DNA from: Dictyobacter kobayashii | GTDB lineage: Bacteria; Chloroflexota; Ktedonobacteria; Ktedonobacterales; Ktedonobacteraceae | Assembly (NCBI RefSeq): GCF_003967555.1 | Contig: NZ_BIFS01000002.1 | Span: forward strand, 1,488,001-1,552,000 | DNA: 64,000 nucleotides | Reading direction: 5' to 3' | Part shown: positions 48,279 to 58,381 of the stretch, in pieces | Layout: every line of letters starts with the position of its first letter | How positions within the stretch are numbered: the stretch's first letter is position 1 | The notes under the pieces: generated by a model | What the model was told of the DNA's origin: nothing | The model's database searches: none | What the model saw: only the letters and a program-made list of their open reading frames with translations | Translations under genes and position numbers: made by a program

Positions 48279-48986
48279 ATGCTTATTCATTCACAGATTG
48301 TTGAATTCAAAGCGGAGGAAGCGTCAACATTTGGTTACCTGGCTCATCCTAAAGGCGAAGGAACCTTCCCAGGTGTTGTCGTACTGCAAGAGTGGTGGGG
48401 AATTGACACACATATTCAACAGGTGACAGAACGCCTGGCCCAGGAAGGCTTCGCCGCCCTGGCTCCTGATCTCTATCGTGGTCAGGTTGCCACAACAGTG
48501 GAAGAGGCCCAACGGCTTGCCCAACAGCTTGACCGCCAGAGCGCGCTGCAAGAAATACAGCAAGCCATAGCTTATTTAGAGAACTCCACCCTCGTCACAC
48601 CCAACAAAGTGGGACTACTCGGCTTCGGCATGGGAGGAAGCCTGGCAGCCATGCTCGCCTCAACCGGGCACCAACCAGGAGCCCTGGTGATCTTTTATGG
48701 TGGCAGCGGGGATCCTAATAATCCCAGCCACCAGGAGGCCATTCAAACAACCAATGCCCCATTACTGGGTATTTACGGAGGAGAAGACGAAACGATCTCC
48801 CCAGAGTACATTCGCTGGCTCGAAGACAAGCTCACCGCATATGGAAAAGAGCACCAGATCATCGTTTATCCCCAGGCCACGCGCTCTTTTTTCAACACAA
48901 CCCAGGACAGCTATCGGGCCGAGGATGCAGATGACGCCTGGCAACACACACTGGCCTGGCTCAGAAAATACCTGGTCAAAGGCTAA
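48279..48986 (+). CDS. Dienelactone hydrolase-fold protein lacking catalytic residues
   Basis: 235 residues that fit the dienelactone hydrolase family end to end (GYLAHPKGEGTFPGVVVLQE, EGFAALAPDLYRGQ, GGEDETISPE). The nucleophile motif usually GxCxGG is GFGMGG here (115-120), with Gly at the Cys position 117, and the histidine in the usual GHAFFN motif is replaced by Arg202 (TRSFFN). D170 remains. It is therefore probably not a classical hydrolase; a scaffold or binding role, or an altered chemistry, is possible. AAAGG precedes ATG. Confidence 0.85.
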   Translation: MLIHSQIVEFKAEEASTFGYLAHPKGEGTFPGVVVLQEWWGIDTHIQQVTERLAQEGFAALAPDLYRGQVATTVEEAQRLAQQLDRQSALQEIQQAIAYLENSTLVTPNKVGLLGFGMGGSLAAMLASTGHQPGALVIFYGGSGDPNNPSHQEAIQTTNAPLLGIYGGEDETISPEYIRWLEDKLTAYGKEHQIIVYPQATRSFFNTTQDSYRAEDADDAWQHTLAWLRKYLVKG

Positions 48987-48991
48987 TATCA

Positions 48992-49034
48992 TAAAAAATG
49001 GACGTGCCGAGCAGATTTACTACTCAGCACGTCC
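48992..49034 (-). terminator. Terminator of the PP2C phosphatase gene
   Basis: On the minus strand GGACGTGCTGAG and CTCGGCACGTCC pair with one mismatch and are followed by ATTTTTTAT. It lies just after the stop of the phosphatase. Confidence 0.7.
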
Positions 49035-49058
49035 TCTCGATTCCACTCACAATGTAGC

Positions 49059-50392
49059 TCAAACCTCAGCGACCACCACACTAATATTATCGCAACCGCC
49101 GCCACGCAAAGCCATTTGAACGAGACGATCGCACAGCACAGATGGATTATCATTAGCCCGCACCACACGCTCAATAGCCGGATCACGGACCATCTCCCAC
49201 AGACCATCCGAGCACAGCAACAAACGATCATGAGGCTGAAGATCAATCGCAAATGAATCCACATGCAACTCATCTCCCTGCCCAAGGCTACGATAAATCT
49301 TACTACGATCAGGATGGGTATAAATCTCATCGGGCGTAATCTGCCCAAAAGCCACCAGAGAAGCCACCAGAGAATGATCACGCGTAATCTGAATCAAACC
49401 AGCGCTATCGCGGAACAGATAGGTCCGGCTATCTCCCACATTCACAATATAGGCCCGCATATTAATCACCAAAGCAGCCGTCAGCGTTGTCCCCATCTCA
49501 GTACCATCGGCCTGCGCGCGCTGATAAATCGCCATATTGGCCCATTCAGCGCCCCCACCAGCATATCGGTGAAAAACTCATCGCTCAACTCGCGGCCCAT
49601 AATAATATTCTGCAAAACAGTATGCGACATACTCTGCATAGCAATCTGACTGGCCACCAGACCATCCTCATGGCCACCCATCCCATCGGCGATCACAAAC
49701 AGGCTAAAAGGCAACAGACGCCCCTGATACGTATAAGATCCTTGAAACGTCACCACACTATCCTCATTAGGAGCATGGCGGCGCGCCAGCCCCGTATGCC
49801 AGCCAACCCCAATCCGAAAAGGCAACCCCCCAGGATGCTCGGCAGACAACGAATCCAGAGGAACAGTGGGGCGAGCAGGCTCAGCCGGCCGAGTCGGCAC
49901 ATCCGCCACATCCTCATGTCGTTGAGGTAACACCAGAGATCCTGATTGGCCGGAGAGAGGTGCACGTTGAGGAAGGCGCAAACGCGGCACCATCACACTC
50001 AGAGTATCCACACCACGCACTGGAGAAGAAGAGACAGCCAATGAGAGCTGCTGAGATGGCAACCAGGACCTACCCAGCGACTGAGTCATGCACAGCGCCA
50101 GCTGCTTATGATGCTGATAAAGCGTCATACATATCCGTAGCAGCACATACCACAGGCAGCCCCAGATTACCGACCAGACAAGTGGACTCAAGATATGCAC
50201 AAAGGCCGAAAAGCCATGAAAGCGCCAGAGAACGGGCAAAGCCAGCAAGCTCTGGATCAAAAATAACCAGGACTGTGGAGGCAGGCCGCCTTCAGCAACC
50301 AGAAAAAATCCGACCAGACAAGCAAGTCCAAACCATGTCACATAACGCAACCAACGATGGATATCATACATTGTTAAAAACTCTGCAAACAT
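49059..50392 (-). pseudogene. Membrane-anchored PP2C-type Ser/Thr phosphatase, one frame break
   Basis: The N-terminal 110 residues hold about three membrane helices (RYVTWFGLACLVGFFLV and others), then a Pro-rich linker, then a PP2C domain: NEDSVVTF, FVIADGMGGHEDG, VGDSRTYLF, DRLLLCSDGLWEMV, GGCDNISVVV, with the metal-binding Asp residues. The frame breaks at the C-run 49541-49543; one added base joins ALNGANMAIYQRAQ and gives about 444 residues. It would counteract Ser/Thr kinases such as the one at 15.9 kb. GAGGAATGAGGC precedes ATG at 50392. Intact motifs suggest sequence error. Confidence 0.88.
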
Positions 50393-50494
50393 GCCTCATT
50401 CCTCTGGTATGCTCAAAACGTCAAAATCCACAGACACTTCAAAGAGACGTAAAAACAGCAGCATACAAGTAAGCACTACAGAGTAACATTTCCA

Positions 50495-50737
50495 CTAGAT
50501 AGCCCCGACCAGACAATCACGCTCTTCCATCGCCTGGATATACAACTCACACACCACCATCGTCGCATCATTCTCACCCAGATGATGGGCCAGGCTATCC
50601 TGCCACTCCCCAATGCGATCCATGCGTGCATGGATAAAAGCATGACGGGCAGACCCACAGGACAACCCGGACAGACCACGGCGCATCGCAACCAGCTCTA
50701 ACTCAATTTGCTGACGAAGTTGAGCAATCTCACTCAT
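50495..50737 (-). CDS. Small helical protein, paralogue of the gene at 29.2 kb
   Basis: 80 residues starting MSEIAQLRQQIELELVAMRR and ending YIQAMEERDCLVGAI. It shares the start, the GE-A spacing and the YIQAM end with the 70-residue protein at 29213-29425, and seems to be a small family. No membrane segment or DNA-binding motif. Upstream of the phosphatase gene on the same strand, with a gap of about 100 bp. Function unknown. Confidence 0.65.
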   Translation of the reverse strand: MSEIAQLRQQIELELVAMRRGLSGLSCGSARHAFIHARMDRIGEWQDSLAHHLGENDATMVVCELYIQAMEERDCLVGAI

Positions 50738-51702
50738 CGCAAAGACATCCTCTCACAAACTGTTTCAACACAAAGTACAGGCAAACAAAACAAACAATGA
50801 ACATTTACAGATAAATAAATCACATACTACAGCAAAATTTAGCTAACAATGCAATGCACATGTTCAGAGTATAAGTGGCGCGCATTTCCAACATCTCCTA
50901 GACCACTTCTCAAGTAGAAAACCACGCAACGAGGAAAAAAAACAGCAAAGGGTTACGCCATACCAGGGCGTCCAAAAGATATTGGTACTATAGCCATTGA
51001 CAGCAAATAGTACATTAATCAATAATAAAAACGTAGTTAGTAAGAAAATATGACAAAGATAAAAAAGACTGTAAAGAGATTTGTTAAGGTACAAATACTT
51101 TTAGAGTAGGCCCGGATTTACACAGTTTCTAAGGGCTAAGGAAAACACAAAGAGACATAGATCAGTACAAACCTGTAACATGTATGGAATAAGAGCAACA
51201 ACATCTTTTCACAAAAAACATCTCATGTCTTATACGTCTTATACCACCTGTCTTATAATTGGCTTAAAGCAACCTGCAACCCCGGTATAACCCCTCTGAA
51301 TAAGAACCCAAGTAATTTTGCCTGCCATTTTGGGGGGATGGCCTACGCAAACTATTCGCATAGGAAAAGATAGCCGAAAAGGGGGATAGAATCGTAGGGC
51401 AAAAAGCAATTATGAGCACGAACGATTGTTTTTCAGCCAGGAATTCTGTATGCTTATACCATAGGATATAGATCAGTGTCCGAAAAAAGTCAGACGCGCA
51501 GTTGCGTACTTTCCCCCTTTGATTTTCCCATGCTCCACCATGGCGGTGTTGATGAACGAGCATAGATATCGAAGCGCCCATGTTTCGTCCAGTTCGTTCA
51601 CGGCCATACCATGTCGCCATCTAACAGAACAACTCACACGACGAAACGAACCCAAGGACACATATAGCCTGCCTTTATTCTCTTTCTTATAAGGGGTAAC
51701 CG
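50738..51702. other. Long intergenic region
   Basis: About 965 bp without a supported gene. A minus-strand frame around 51485-51660 reads ELDETWALRYLCSFINTAMV, which looks somewhat like coding but has no recognised match. TCTTATA occurs three times near 51220-51255. AAGGGG at 51692 is the ribosome site of the next gene. Confidence 0.4.
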
Positions 51703-53013
51703 ATGAGACAGACTATCGACTCTTTAGTACAGGCACGTTTGGCAAGCAACGGTCCTGGAGCAGCAATTGGAATTTTGCAGGCGGGGAACCTGCTCCATTG
51801 CCAGGGCTACGGGCTCGCTTCGCTCGAATGGAACACCCCCGTTCGACCAGATACCGTCTTCCGCATTGCCTCATTGACCAAACAATTCACAGCAATGGCG
51901 ATCCTGATACTACAAACACAGGGCAAGCTTCACATTGAAGACCGCTTGTCCGATCATTTGCCTGACTGCCCTCAGGCCTGGCACAATATTACCTTAAAAC
52001 ACTTACTGAACCATACCTCAGGACTGGTCAATGTCGCCGAGCTGCCCACCTTCCAGGAGCAGGCGGCCAGGCATCTCAGCATTGAAGAAGTGATCGCCAT
52101 GTTCCGCTCACATCCACTACTATTTGAGCCTGGCACCAACTTCTACTATGGCAACTCAAGCTACCACCTGCTAGGACTGATCATAGAACGCATTACCAAG
52201 ACCGACTATGAAAAGTTCATCCAGCAAGCCATCTTTGAGCCACTGGGTATGAAACATTCTTACTTCCAATGCACCACACCGATCATCCCTAATCGCGCCA
52301 GTGGCTATATTACGCAAGGAGAAAGCATTATCCCGGCCCCGCTCACCAGCAGCATCAGCACCCATTCATCGGGCGCCATGGAATCCACGCTGGAAGACCT
52401 GTTAATCTGGGAGCAGGCCCTGCACAAGCACATCCTGGTAGACGCTACCACACAACAACTGATGTTCACACCAGTGCGCCTGGCTGATGGACGCTGTGTA
52501 GAATACGGCTTCGGTTGGTCCTTCTCAAAATACCGGGGCAAAACGCTAGCCTGCCATGGCGGCTGGGCCAACGGCTTCCGCTCCCTCATAGCCAGATTCA
52601 TTGAGGACAACCTGACCATCCTGATCCTAACCAATCACAGAGAATTTTCCACAGAACGTGTCGCATTGGAGATCGCCGCTCAATATATCGACTTCCCACG
52701 CACGACCCACCAGACCCTCTCGCAAGAGCTGGTCGCCTTAAAAAAAGTCGTCGGCCACTACGACATGCCAGGATCACGCATAGAAGTCATCGAACACGAA
52801 CAACGCATCCTATTACGCAAAGGCACCAAGGAGGTACCGCTCTTCCCGGTCAGTGAAAATATCTTCATCGCCGAGACCGATCACGATGTCGCCTATCACT
52901 TCACAGAAGAACGCGATGGCGCCTTTCACTCCCTGGTCATCAATTATCCACTCCACTTCGCCATCGCCACGCGCAAATTACCTATGTACATACCCATGTT
53001 CCACGGAGAATAA
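51703..53013 (+). CDS. Serine hydrolase of the beta-lactamase/penicillin-binding family
   Basis: 436 residues. SxxK motif in FRIASLTKQFT (S, K at about 59 and 62), second motif FYYGNSSY (YGN), third motif HGGWANGF. A C-terminal beta-rich extension (about 345-430) resembles the lipocalin-like domains of esterase-type members. No signal peptide. AAGGGG six bases before ATG. It is distinct from the homologue at 13.0 kb. Substrate not evident; D-peptide or ester hydrolysis is possible. Confidence 0.88.
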   Translation: MRQTIDSLVQARLASNGPGAAIGILQAGNLLHCQGYGLASLEWNTPVRPDTVFRIASLTKQFTAMAILILQTQGKLHIEDRLSDHLPDCPQAWHNITLKHLLNHTSGLVNVAELPTFQEQAARHLSIEEVIAMFRSHPLLFEPGTNFYYGNSSYHLLGLIIERITKTDYEKFIQQAIFEPLGMKHSYFQCTTPIIPNRASGYITQGESIIPAPLTSSISTHSSGAMESTLEDLLIWEQALHKHILVDATTQQLMFTPVRLADGRCVEYGFGWSFSKYRGKTLACHGGWANGFRSLIARFIEDNLTILILTNHREFSTERVALEIAAQYIDFPRTTHQTLSQELVALKKVVGHYDMPGSRIEVIEHEQRILLRKGTKEVPLFPVSENIFIAETDHDVAYHFTEERDGAFHSLVINYPLHFAIATRKLPMYIPMFHGE

Positions 53014-53134
53014 GTCAAAGCAAAACAGGCAACCCCTGACAGGGCGGAAACGGCAACAGCAACCAGCAGCCTTTCCGCTCTATCGCGGCCATAAGAATCA
53101 CACCAAACAAAGCTCAATGAGTGCAATGTAATGG

Positions 53135-54853
53135 CTAACGATGCAGCAAGCGGCGCGTGAGGAGAGCAACCAGGATAATGGTGTAAAAGAAACCGAGGAT
53201 GGTTTCGAGGGCGCTGATAAAGGCAAAGAGATGGCCCGCTGGCAGATGGACGCTAAAGAGCGTACGACCATGGAATGAACTGAGGCTAGTAAGCAGGGCA
53301 TCCAACCAGGTGGCAGGATGGATGGCAGCTAGCGGCAAAGCAGGAAGAAGATAGAGCAAAGCAAAAAAGATGATACAAACAAGATAGAAAAGAATACTTC
53401 GACCGAGGCGATAACCATAACCAGCCAGTAGATCGAGGAACCAGGAACCGAACCACGCTCCCCAGCATTGCAGCCGCACATCAAAACGGACCTGACGCTG
53501 GCGCGCCTGCAGACGAAAAACCACACGCTGCAAAACCAAAGCACGATAACTAAAACGTCCCGCTTCTTCATAAAGTCCCTGGGAGCGCAGAACAGCTGCC
53601 AGCTGACGATACGTACGAACCGCCTTACGCACCCGCGACTGGCCAGGACGAGACAGAGATTTAGCGGCACGCCGAGAAGAGATCACCTCACCGCCATGGC
53701 GCTCCTCACCAATCCGGCTAATCGCATCCCAATGAATGCCAGCCAGATTGACATAGTCCCAATGAATATCAGCCAGCGAAGCACAACCAATCTGTGCACT
53801 ACCCAACTGAACATCATCCAGGCAGGTAAAACGATCAAAAAAAGCCCCTTGCAAAAACGCGCCTTCCAGATGAGCGCGACTTAAATCAGCTGCTTCCAGG
53901 TGAACGCGATAAAGATCAGCCCGCTCTAAATGGGCACCACGAATATAAGCACGTTGCAAGTAGGCCTGACGCAAACTTGATCCGGTAAGAAAGGCAAGGG
54001 TCATATCAACATCTTCAAGATGGGTACCGCGCAGATTAGCTTCCTGCAAATGAGCATCGTGCAGATACGCCTGTTCAAGGTGGGCCAGGCTAAAATCAGC
54101 CTGCTGAGCCAAAATTTTGCGCAGATTCGCCTGTTGTAAATCAGCCTTACTCAGATCACAGCCCTGCAGAACAGCTTCGCTCAGATCGGCCTGGCGAGCC
54201 TGCACCTCACGCAAAACCGCGCCAGTCAAGCGCGCCTTACGCAGATCAGCCCCCTGGAGCTGCGCACGACTAAGCTGAGCATTCTGCAACTGCGCCTCAC
54301 TCAAATCAGCCTTCACCAGACTAGCATTAGTCAGCCTGGCATGCTGCAACTGTACCCGATTAAGGACCGCACCCTCCAGGTGAGCATGCGAGAGATCACA
54401 ATACTCCAGATGAGCCTGAGCCTCGATCCGCTGCGCAGTTGTCGCCCCTGTCCATTCATCCCAGGTAAGTGCAGCTCGCAAGCGAGCCAGCGGCAAAGCA
54501 CGCAGATTCAAGCGGCTCAGATTAACACCCCGCATATCCAATCCTTCGCGTCCACGTTGCTGCTCATCGTCCCAATCGACCGGGCCACGGCCATCCTCAT
54601 GTCCAGCCAGCAACCACTCAAGGTCAGCCCGACTCAAGGATATCCCCTTAAAAGGATAGATGCCCTGAGCAATATCAGGCACAACAGCCATACACTGAGA
54701 CAGATAATGCTGACGGCCAGCATCAATTTCAGGTTCGCTACGCCAATGTTGGCCCCGGGCCTTCCAATAAGCTAACCACGCATCGCGATCATGGCCAGCC
54801 GGATATAATGGACCCTCCTGCAACGGATGTACAGGCTCAGTAACATCACTCAT
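53135..54853 (-). CDS. Pentapeptide-repeat protein with a C-terminal membrane/channel-like domain
   Basis: About 572 residues from ATG at 54853 (GGAAGAAAG upstream). After a short head, residues about 110-390 consist of A(D/N)LxX pentapeptide repeats (for example ADLSEAVLQGCDLSKADLQQ), forming a right-handed beta-helix. A basic linker follows, then a C-terminus with two or three membrane helices (LFYLVCIIFFALLYLL, then a pore-like loop, then ETILGFFYTIILVALL) reminiscent of two-helix ion channels. Unusual pairing; a ligand-gated channel is possible but not shown. Confidence 0.8.
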   Translation of the reverse strand: MSDVTEPVHPLQEGPLYPAGHDRDAWLAYWKARGQHWRSEPEIDAGRQHYLSQCMAVVPDIAQGIYPFKGISLSRADLEWLLAGHEDGRGPVDWDDEQQRGREGLDMRGVNLSRLNLRALPLARLRAALTWDEWTGATTAQRIEAQAHLEYCDLSHAHLEGAVLNRVQLQHARLTNASLVKADLSEAQLQNAQLSRAQLQGADLRKARLTGAVLREVQARQADLSEAVLQGCDLSKADLQQANLRKILAQQADFSLAHLEQAYLHDAHLQEANLRGTHLEDVDMTLAFLTGSSLRQAYLQRAYIRGAHLERADLYRVHLEAADLSRAHLEGAFLQGAFFDRFTCLDDVQLGSAQIGCASLADIHWDYVNLAGIHWDAISRIGEERHGGEVISSRRAAKSLSRPGQSRVRKAVRTYRQLAAVLRSQGLYEEAGRFSYRALVLQRVVFRLQARQRQVRFDVRLQCWGAWFGSWFLDLLAGYGYRLGRSILFYLVCIIFFALLYLLPALPLAAIHPATWLDALLTSLSSFHGRTLFSVHLPAGHLFAFISALETILGFFYTIILVALLTRRLLHR

Positions 54854-54920
54854 ATCTTTCTTCCACCATAAAAATGCCGGAAAACTCCCGCTTGCCTCCA
54901 ATAGTCAAAGGAGAAGAAAA

Positions 54921-54988
54921 GAGGCCCTCCGGCCTCAATTACAAGGGTTACAACCTTGCGCCACCGAGACCCACAGATTGTAACCCTT
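54921..54988. repeat. Inverted repeats between the permease and pentapeptide genes
   Basis: GAGGCC/GGCCTC (54921-54936) and AAGGGTTACAA (54943-54953) with TTGTAACCCTT (54978-54988). These lie after the permease stop on the minus strand. They lack a T-tract; a terminator or protein site is possible. Confidence 0.5.
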
Positions 54989-55011
54989 AATGATGGTTGT
55001 AGAGCCGCGAA

Positions 55012-58000
55012 TTAATCTTCATTAAGGCGTAGCGCCTGCCCGAGTGTTGGGCGAGAGACCACGCTTACCATAGTAATCAAAGCAATAGCATAAAGGCCAA
55101 TGATGGCAATCAAACCCCAGATCAGGGTAGACGGAAAGATCACTCGTGTCGGGAAAGCCGTTTGTAGCGAGTAAAGCTGATCATTATTGGCCAATGTACT
55201 ATTCAGATCAGTAAAAGAGAGGGCAGGTATCATAGTATTAGCCAGAACAAGGCCAAAACCAATCCCTAATAACAGCCCAATGGTGTAAACGATCGCCTGC
55301 TCCCAGGTGAGCATGCTCGCAACCTCGCGCGGAGTCGTACCAATGGCCCGCAAGATAGCAAAGTTCGTCAGGCGCATACGAGCACTCAACCAGGAAGCCA
55401 GGAGATCCCCAATCAGGGCCAGCAAGAGAGCAGTAATTGTACCCACAATCATCAGGCCCGAGAGAATCAGGTAAAGTGGATCAGTATTAAGAGAAGCCAG
55501 GATCTGCCAGCGATCTTGCAGATTTTGCAGTCCATACTGGGGCTTCTTTAAAGCGGTACGAATACTACTTAAAGAAGCATCATCAGACTTAGTATGCAGC
55601 CAGACATGATTGATGGCCGGCACATCAGACACAATGAAGTTTTTCTTCAACTGATTCAACTTGTTGGTATAGACTGTTTCATAGGTTGTATAGTCCATCA
55701 ACAAACCACCGGGAATAATACTTCCTTTACCGCCCACAGCAATACGATCATTAACGGTCGGAATATGAGGCACAATGCCAATCACCACACACGACATATC
55801 AGTGATATTCAAACCACTGATACGCACAGTCAAAGGAGAATTGACATGCAGTAAAAGGCTATTGGCAGTATTAGAATCGATAATGACTGGCAGCACACCC
55901 AACTTCACAGCCACCTTGCTTTTAGAAGCCATCTGAGACAAGAGAGCGCTCCCTTTTTGTGACTCCTGCTGAGAAGGCCAGATTACCGCCGAACTAAAGC
56001 TTGCAGCATCAACAGCGCGCACCTCAAGGGTAATACCACCACCGCGACCACCAACCGCCTGCGTCTGATAGCCCGCACTGGCCGAGATAACACCAGGAAC
56101 ACCCTTATAAAGGCTAGTCAGTTTCGTCACAGTATGCTGATTAGTCGTGGCATAATTTTCGCCACTCATATCCGCGCCAACCTGATAGATAGAGATATCC
56201 TGAATATGTTGCGCCTGGGTCGCAGTATAAACCAGGGTAAAGAGAGCAAAAGCCGTAGCCAATGCCAGCAACAAAGTCATCCTGATCGACTGGCGCGGTG
56301 TACGCCCAATCTGCGCCAATGCCAGCATAGAGACAGCCCCTCGACCACGGCTAACCAGCGAAGCCATTAGACGCAGCACCAATGGAAAGATACGCAGAAA
56401 CAAGAACATCAAACCAATGATCAAAAAGAAAGGAGCAATAATCGACAAAGGTGTAACGATCAAGGTTTTCGCATCACCCTGAATAACATTACTCAGACTG
56501 GTCAGATAGTAAGAGACTCCATAGCCAGCCAACGCGATAACGGCCGCGATAATATCCAGATTCAAACGCTGCCAGAGGGGACGCTTATTGCTACGCGCCG
56601 ACTGCCGACGAATCGCCAGCACATCCGAGCGCGAAGCACCCAGGATAGAAAGGCTCATCGTCAACCAGACTACCAGAATTACAGCCAGACCATACCAGAC
56701 ACCCCGCTCAAGGGCAGCGAGCGGACTATTGGTAATCACATTCAAGGCATCGCGTGAACTCACAGGCAAGATGCGCGCCGCGATAGTAAAAATCAAGTAC
56801 ACAGACAAAGGTAACCCGATCACCAGCGCCACGACCCCCAACCCAATACACTGCGTCATCAAAGCCCAAAAGACCTGGCCACTACTGGCACCGCGCGAGC
56901 GTAAAATCGCAATAGCCTCAGACTGGCGATCCACCAGCAGATTCGTCATCAAGCTCACAAAAAAGAGGATAAGCACCATAATCATAATCGTCAGAACAGC
57001 CGCCGGAATCTGCGCCACAGAGATACGGCTACGAAAACGCTCAAGATTACTGGGGGTATCCGAATAGCTAAAAAGCGTACTCGACAAATCCAACTTAGAC
57101 ACATAGGGAAAATTATTAGCAGCATCCTGAACAAAGGTACTATCCCCATAATTAGCCTGATATTGATCCTGTAGAGAAGCTAATTGATTAATCAAATTAT
57201 CCAGATTACCAACCGTGGCCAGGGTAGGATTCAAATGATAGGACCACGAAAAAGTATAAGCGCCAACGGTCGAAAAGATAGCATCAGCCTTATTCTGGGC
57301 CCGCAACTGCTCAATCACAGAAACCAGGCGATCCTCTGAAACCATTAAATTATAGGTATAAAGAGAATGACCCTGCACAGAGACACTGGTAGGCTGGAAA
57401 TTATTGCCATTCCAATACGCGCTATTGGCGGGATCAATATCAAAGAGGGCCGCAACGCGACCAGTCAACAACAACTCCTTCTGAGGAGGTGAAGGAGTAC
57501 CAGAATAGGGGCCTGGTAGAGGTTTAGCATAGTAATTCAAATAAAGTGGAATCGTCGAACCAATCTTCACACCCAGGCGCTGGGCCGTCAAAGGAGTCAT
57601 CATCACATCGATGGTATTAGCCTGCGCATTAGTTGTAGCAGCAACTTGCCCTTTTAAATGAGCCAGGTGAGACTGCGCATGAGCCGCATTCACAGCACTC
57701 ACCACCAGTGAACGATTTTCCTTCGACGGCGCCGCGAACGAAAGATCGCCACTCACAAAAAAGAACTCAGGGGTCTGCACAAACGACCCCAGACTCGGCT
57801 TAATCAACGATTCAAACTGATCATGGACCGCTGCAATCGAGCTAGCAGACAGGGCAGCCACATTGGCAGTAGCCGATAAAGTAGAATCATCTGGAGTCGA
57901 ACGCAACGTATTGCGCAGACCAGCCGTAGACATCACATCAGAAAATAACGGAATTGAACCGGCAATCAATACCGCAGCAATCATACCAAGGGCAATCACG

Positions 58001-58107
58001 CCCATTAAAAATCCTGTTTGTCTCCAACGCCACAATGCGAGTGTCACTACCGATGAAAAAGGGGAAAGCCTACGATTGCCTCGTTGGGATCGCGTTGATC
58101 TTGCCAT
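55012..58107 (-). CDS. Large FtsX-type ABC transporter permease
   Basis: 1031 residues. An N-terminal membrane anchor (GFLMGVIALGMIAAVLIAGS, about 34-55) is followed by a large extracellular domain (about 70-360), a bundle of FtsX helices (about 370-650, including DRQSEAIAILRSRGASSGQV), a second extracellular domain, and a final FtsX unit with ILRAIGTTPREV. This two-unit layout matches MacB/LolC-like permeases that use an ATPase encoded elsewhere. No ATPase is nearby in this window. The opening residues are strongly basic. Function likely lipid, lipoprotein or peptide extrusion. Confidence 0.9.
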   Translation of the reverse strand: MARSTRSQRGNRRLSPFSSVVTLALWRWRQTGFLMGVIALGMIAAVLIAGSIPLFSDVMSTAGLRNTLRSTPDDSTLSATANVAALSASSIAAVHDQFESLIKPSLGSFVQTPEFFFVSGDLSFAAPSKENRSLVVSAVNAAHAQSHLAHLKGQVAATTNAQANTIDVMMTPLTAQRLGVKIGSTIPLYLNYYAKPLPGPYSGTPSPPQKELLLTGRVAALFDIDPANSAYWNGNNFQPTSVSVQGHSLYTYNLMVSEDRLVSVIEQLRAQNKADAIFSTVGAYTFSWSYHLNPTLATVGNLDNLINQLASLQDQYQANYGDSTFVQDAANNFPYVSKLDLSSTLFSYSDTPSNLERFRSRISVAQIPAAVLTIMIMVLILFFVSLMTNLLVDRQSEAIAILRSRGASSGQVFWALMTQCIGLGVVALVIGLPLSVYLIFTIAARILPVSSRDALNVITNSPLAALERGVWYGLAVILVVWLTMSLSILGASRSDVLAIRRQSARSNKRPLWQRLNLDIIAAVIALAGYGVSYYLTSLSNVIQGDAKTLIVTPLSIIAPFFLIIGLMFLFLRIFPLVLRLMASLVSRGRGAVSMLALAQIGRTPRQSIRMTLLLALATAFALFTLVYTATQAQHIQDISIYQVGADMSGENYATTNQHTVTKLTSLYKGVPGVISASAGYQTQAVGGRGGGITLEVRAVDAASFSSAVIWPSQQESQKGSALLSQMASKSKVAVKLGVLPVIIDSNTANSLLLHVNSPLTVRISGLNITDMSCVVIGIVPHIPTVNDRIAVGGKGSIIPGGLLMDYTTYETVYTNKLNQLKKNFIVSDVPAINHVWLHTKSDDASLSSIRTALKKPQYGLQNLQDRWQILASLNTDPLYLILSGLMIVGTITALLLALIGDLLASWLSARMRLTNFAILRAIGTTPREVASMLTWEQAIVYTIGLLLGIGFGLVLANTMIPALSFTDLNSTLANNDQLYSLQTAFPTRVIFPSTLIWGLIAIIGLYAIALITMVSVVSRPTLGQALRLNED

Positions 58108-58319
58108 GAAATCCTCTTCTTAACTCAGGGACAAAATAGATATTAGATCGAAATGTAATTAGATCCATTTTTAAATGCTGATACTTTATAGTATGCATCC
58201 TCTTACTTGGATAGGTCAATGCTTGCAGTATAGCGATATACAATGTGTTGATCTTACTTCTTTCTTTCATCGCAATTCTGTTACTCTCTTGCTTACGTGC
58301 GCTGACGCGCCCGAATTTG

Positions 58320-58374
58320 CTTATTGTTTGGTGCAGAATGTGTGCTACGTACACATTCTGCACCAAACAATAAG
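58320..58374. repeat. Perfect 24-bp inverted repeat with 7-nt loop
   Basis: CTTATTGTTTGGTGCAGAAT plus GTGT (58320-58343) is exactly repeated in inverse at 58351-58374; the loop is GCTACGT. There is no T-tract. The arms may be joined transposon ends, a recombination or protein-binding site, or an RNA hairpin. It lies directly upstream of a LuxR-type remnant. Confidence 0.85.
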
Positions 58375-58381
58375 AACCTAA

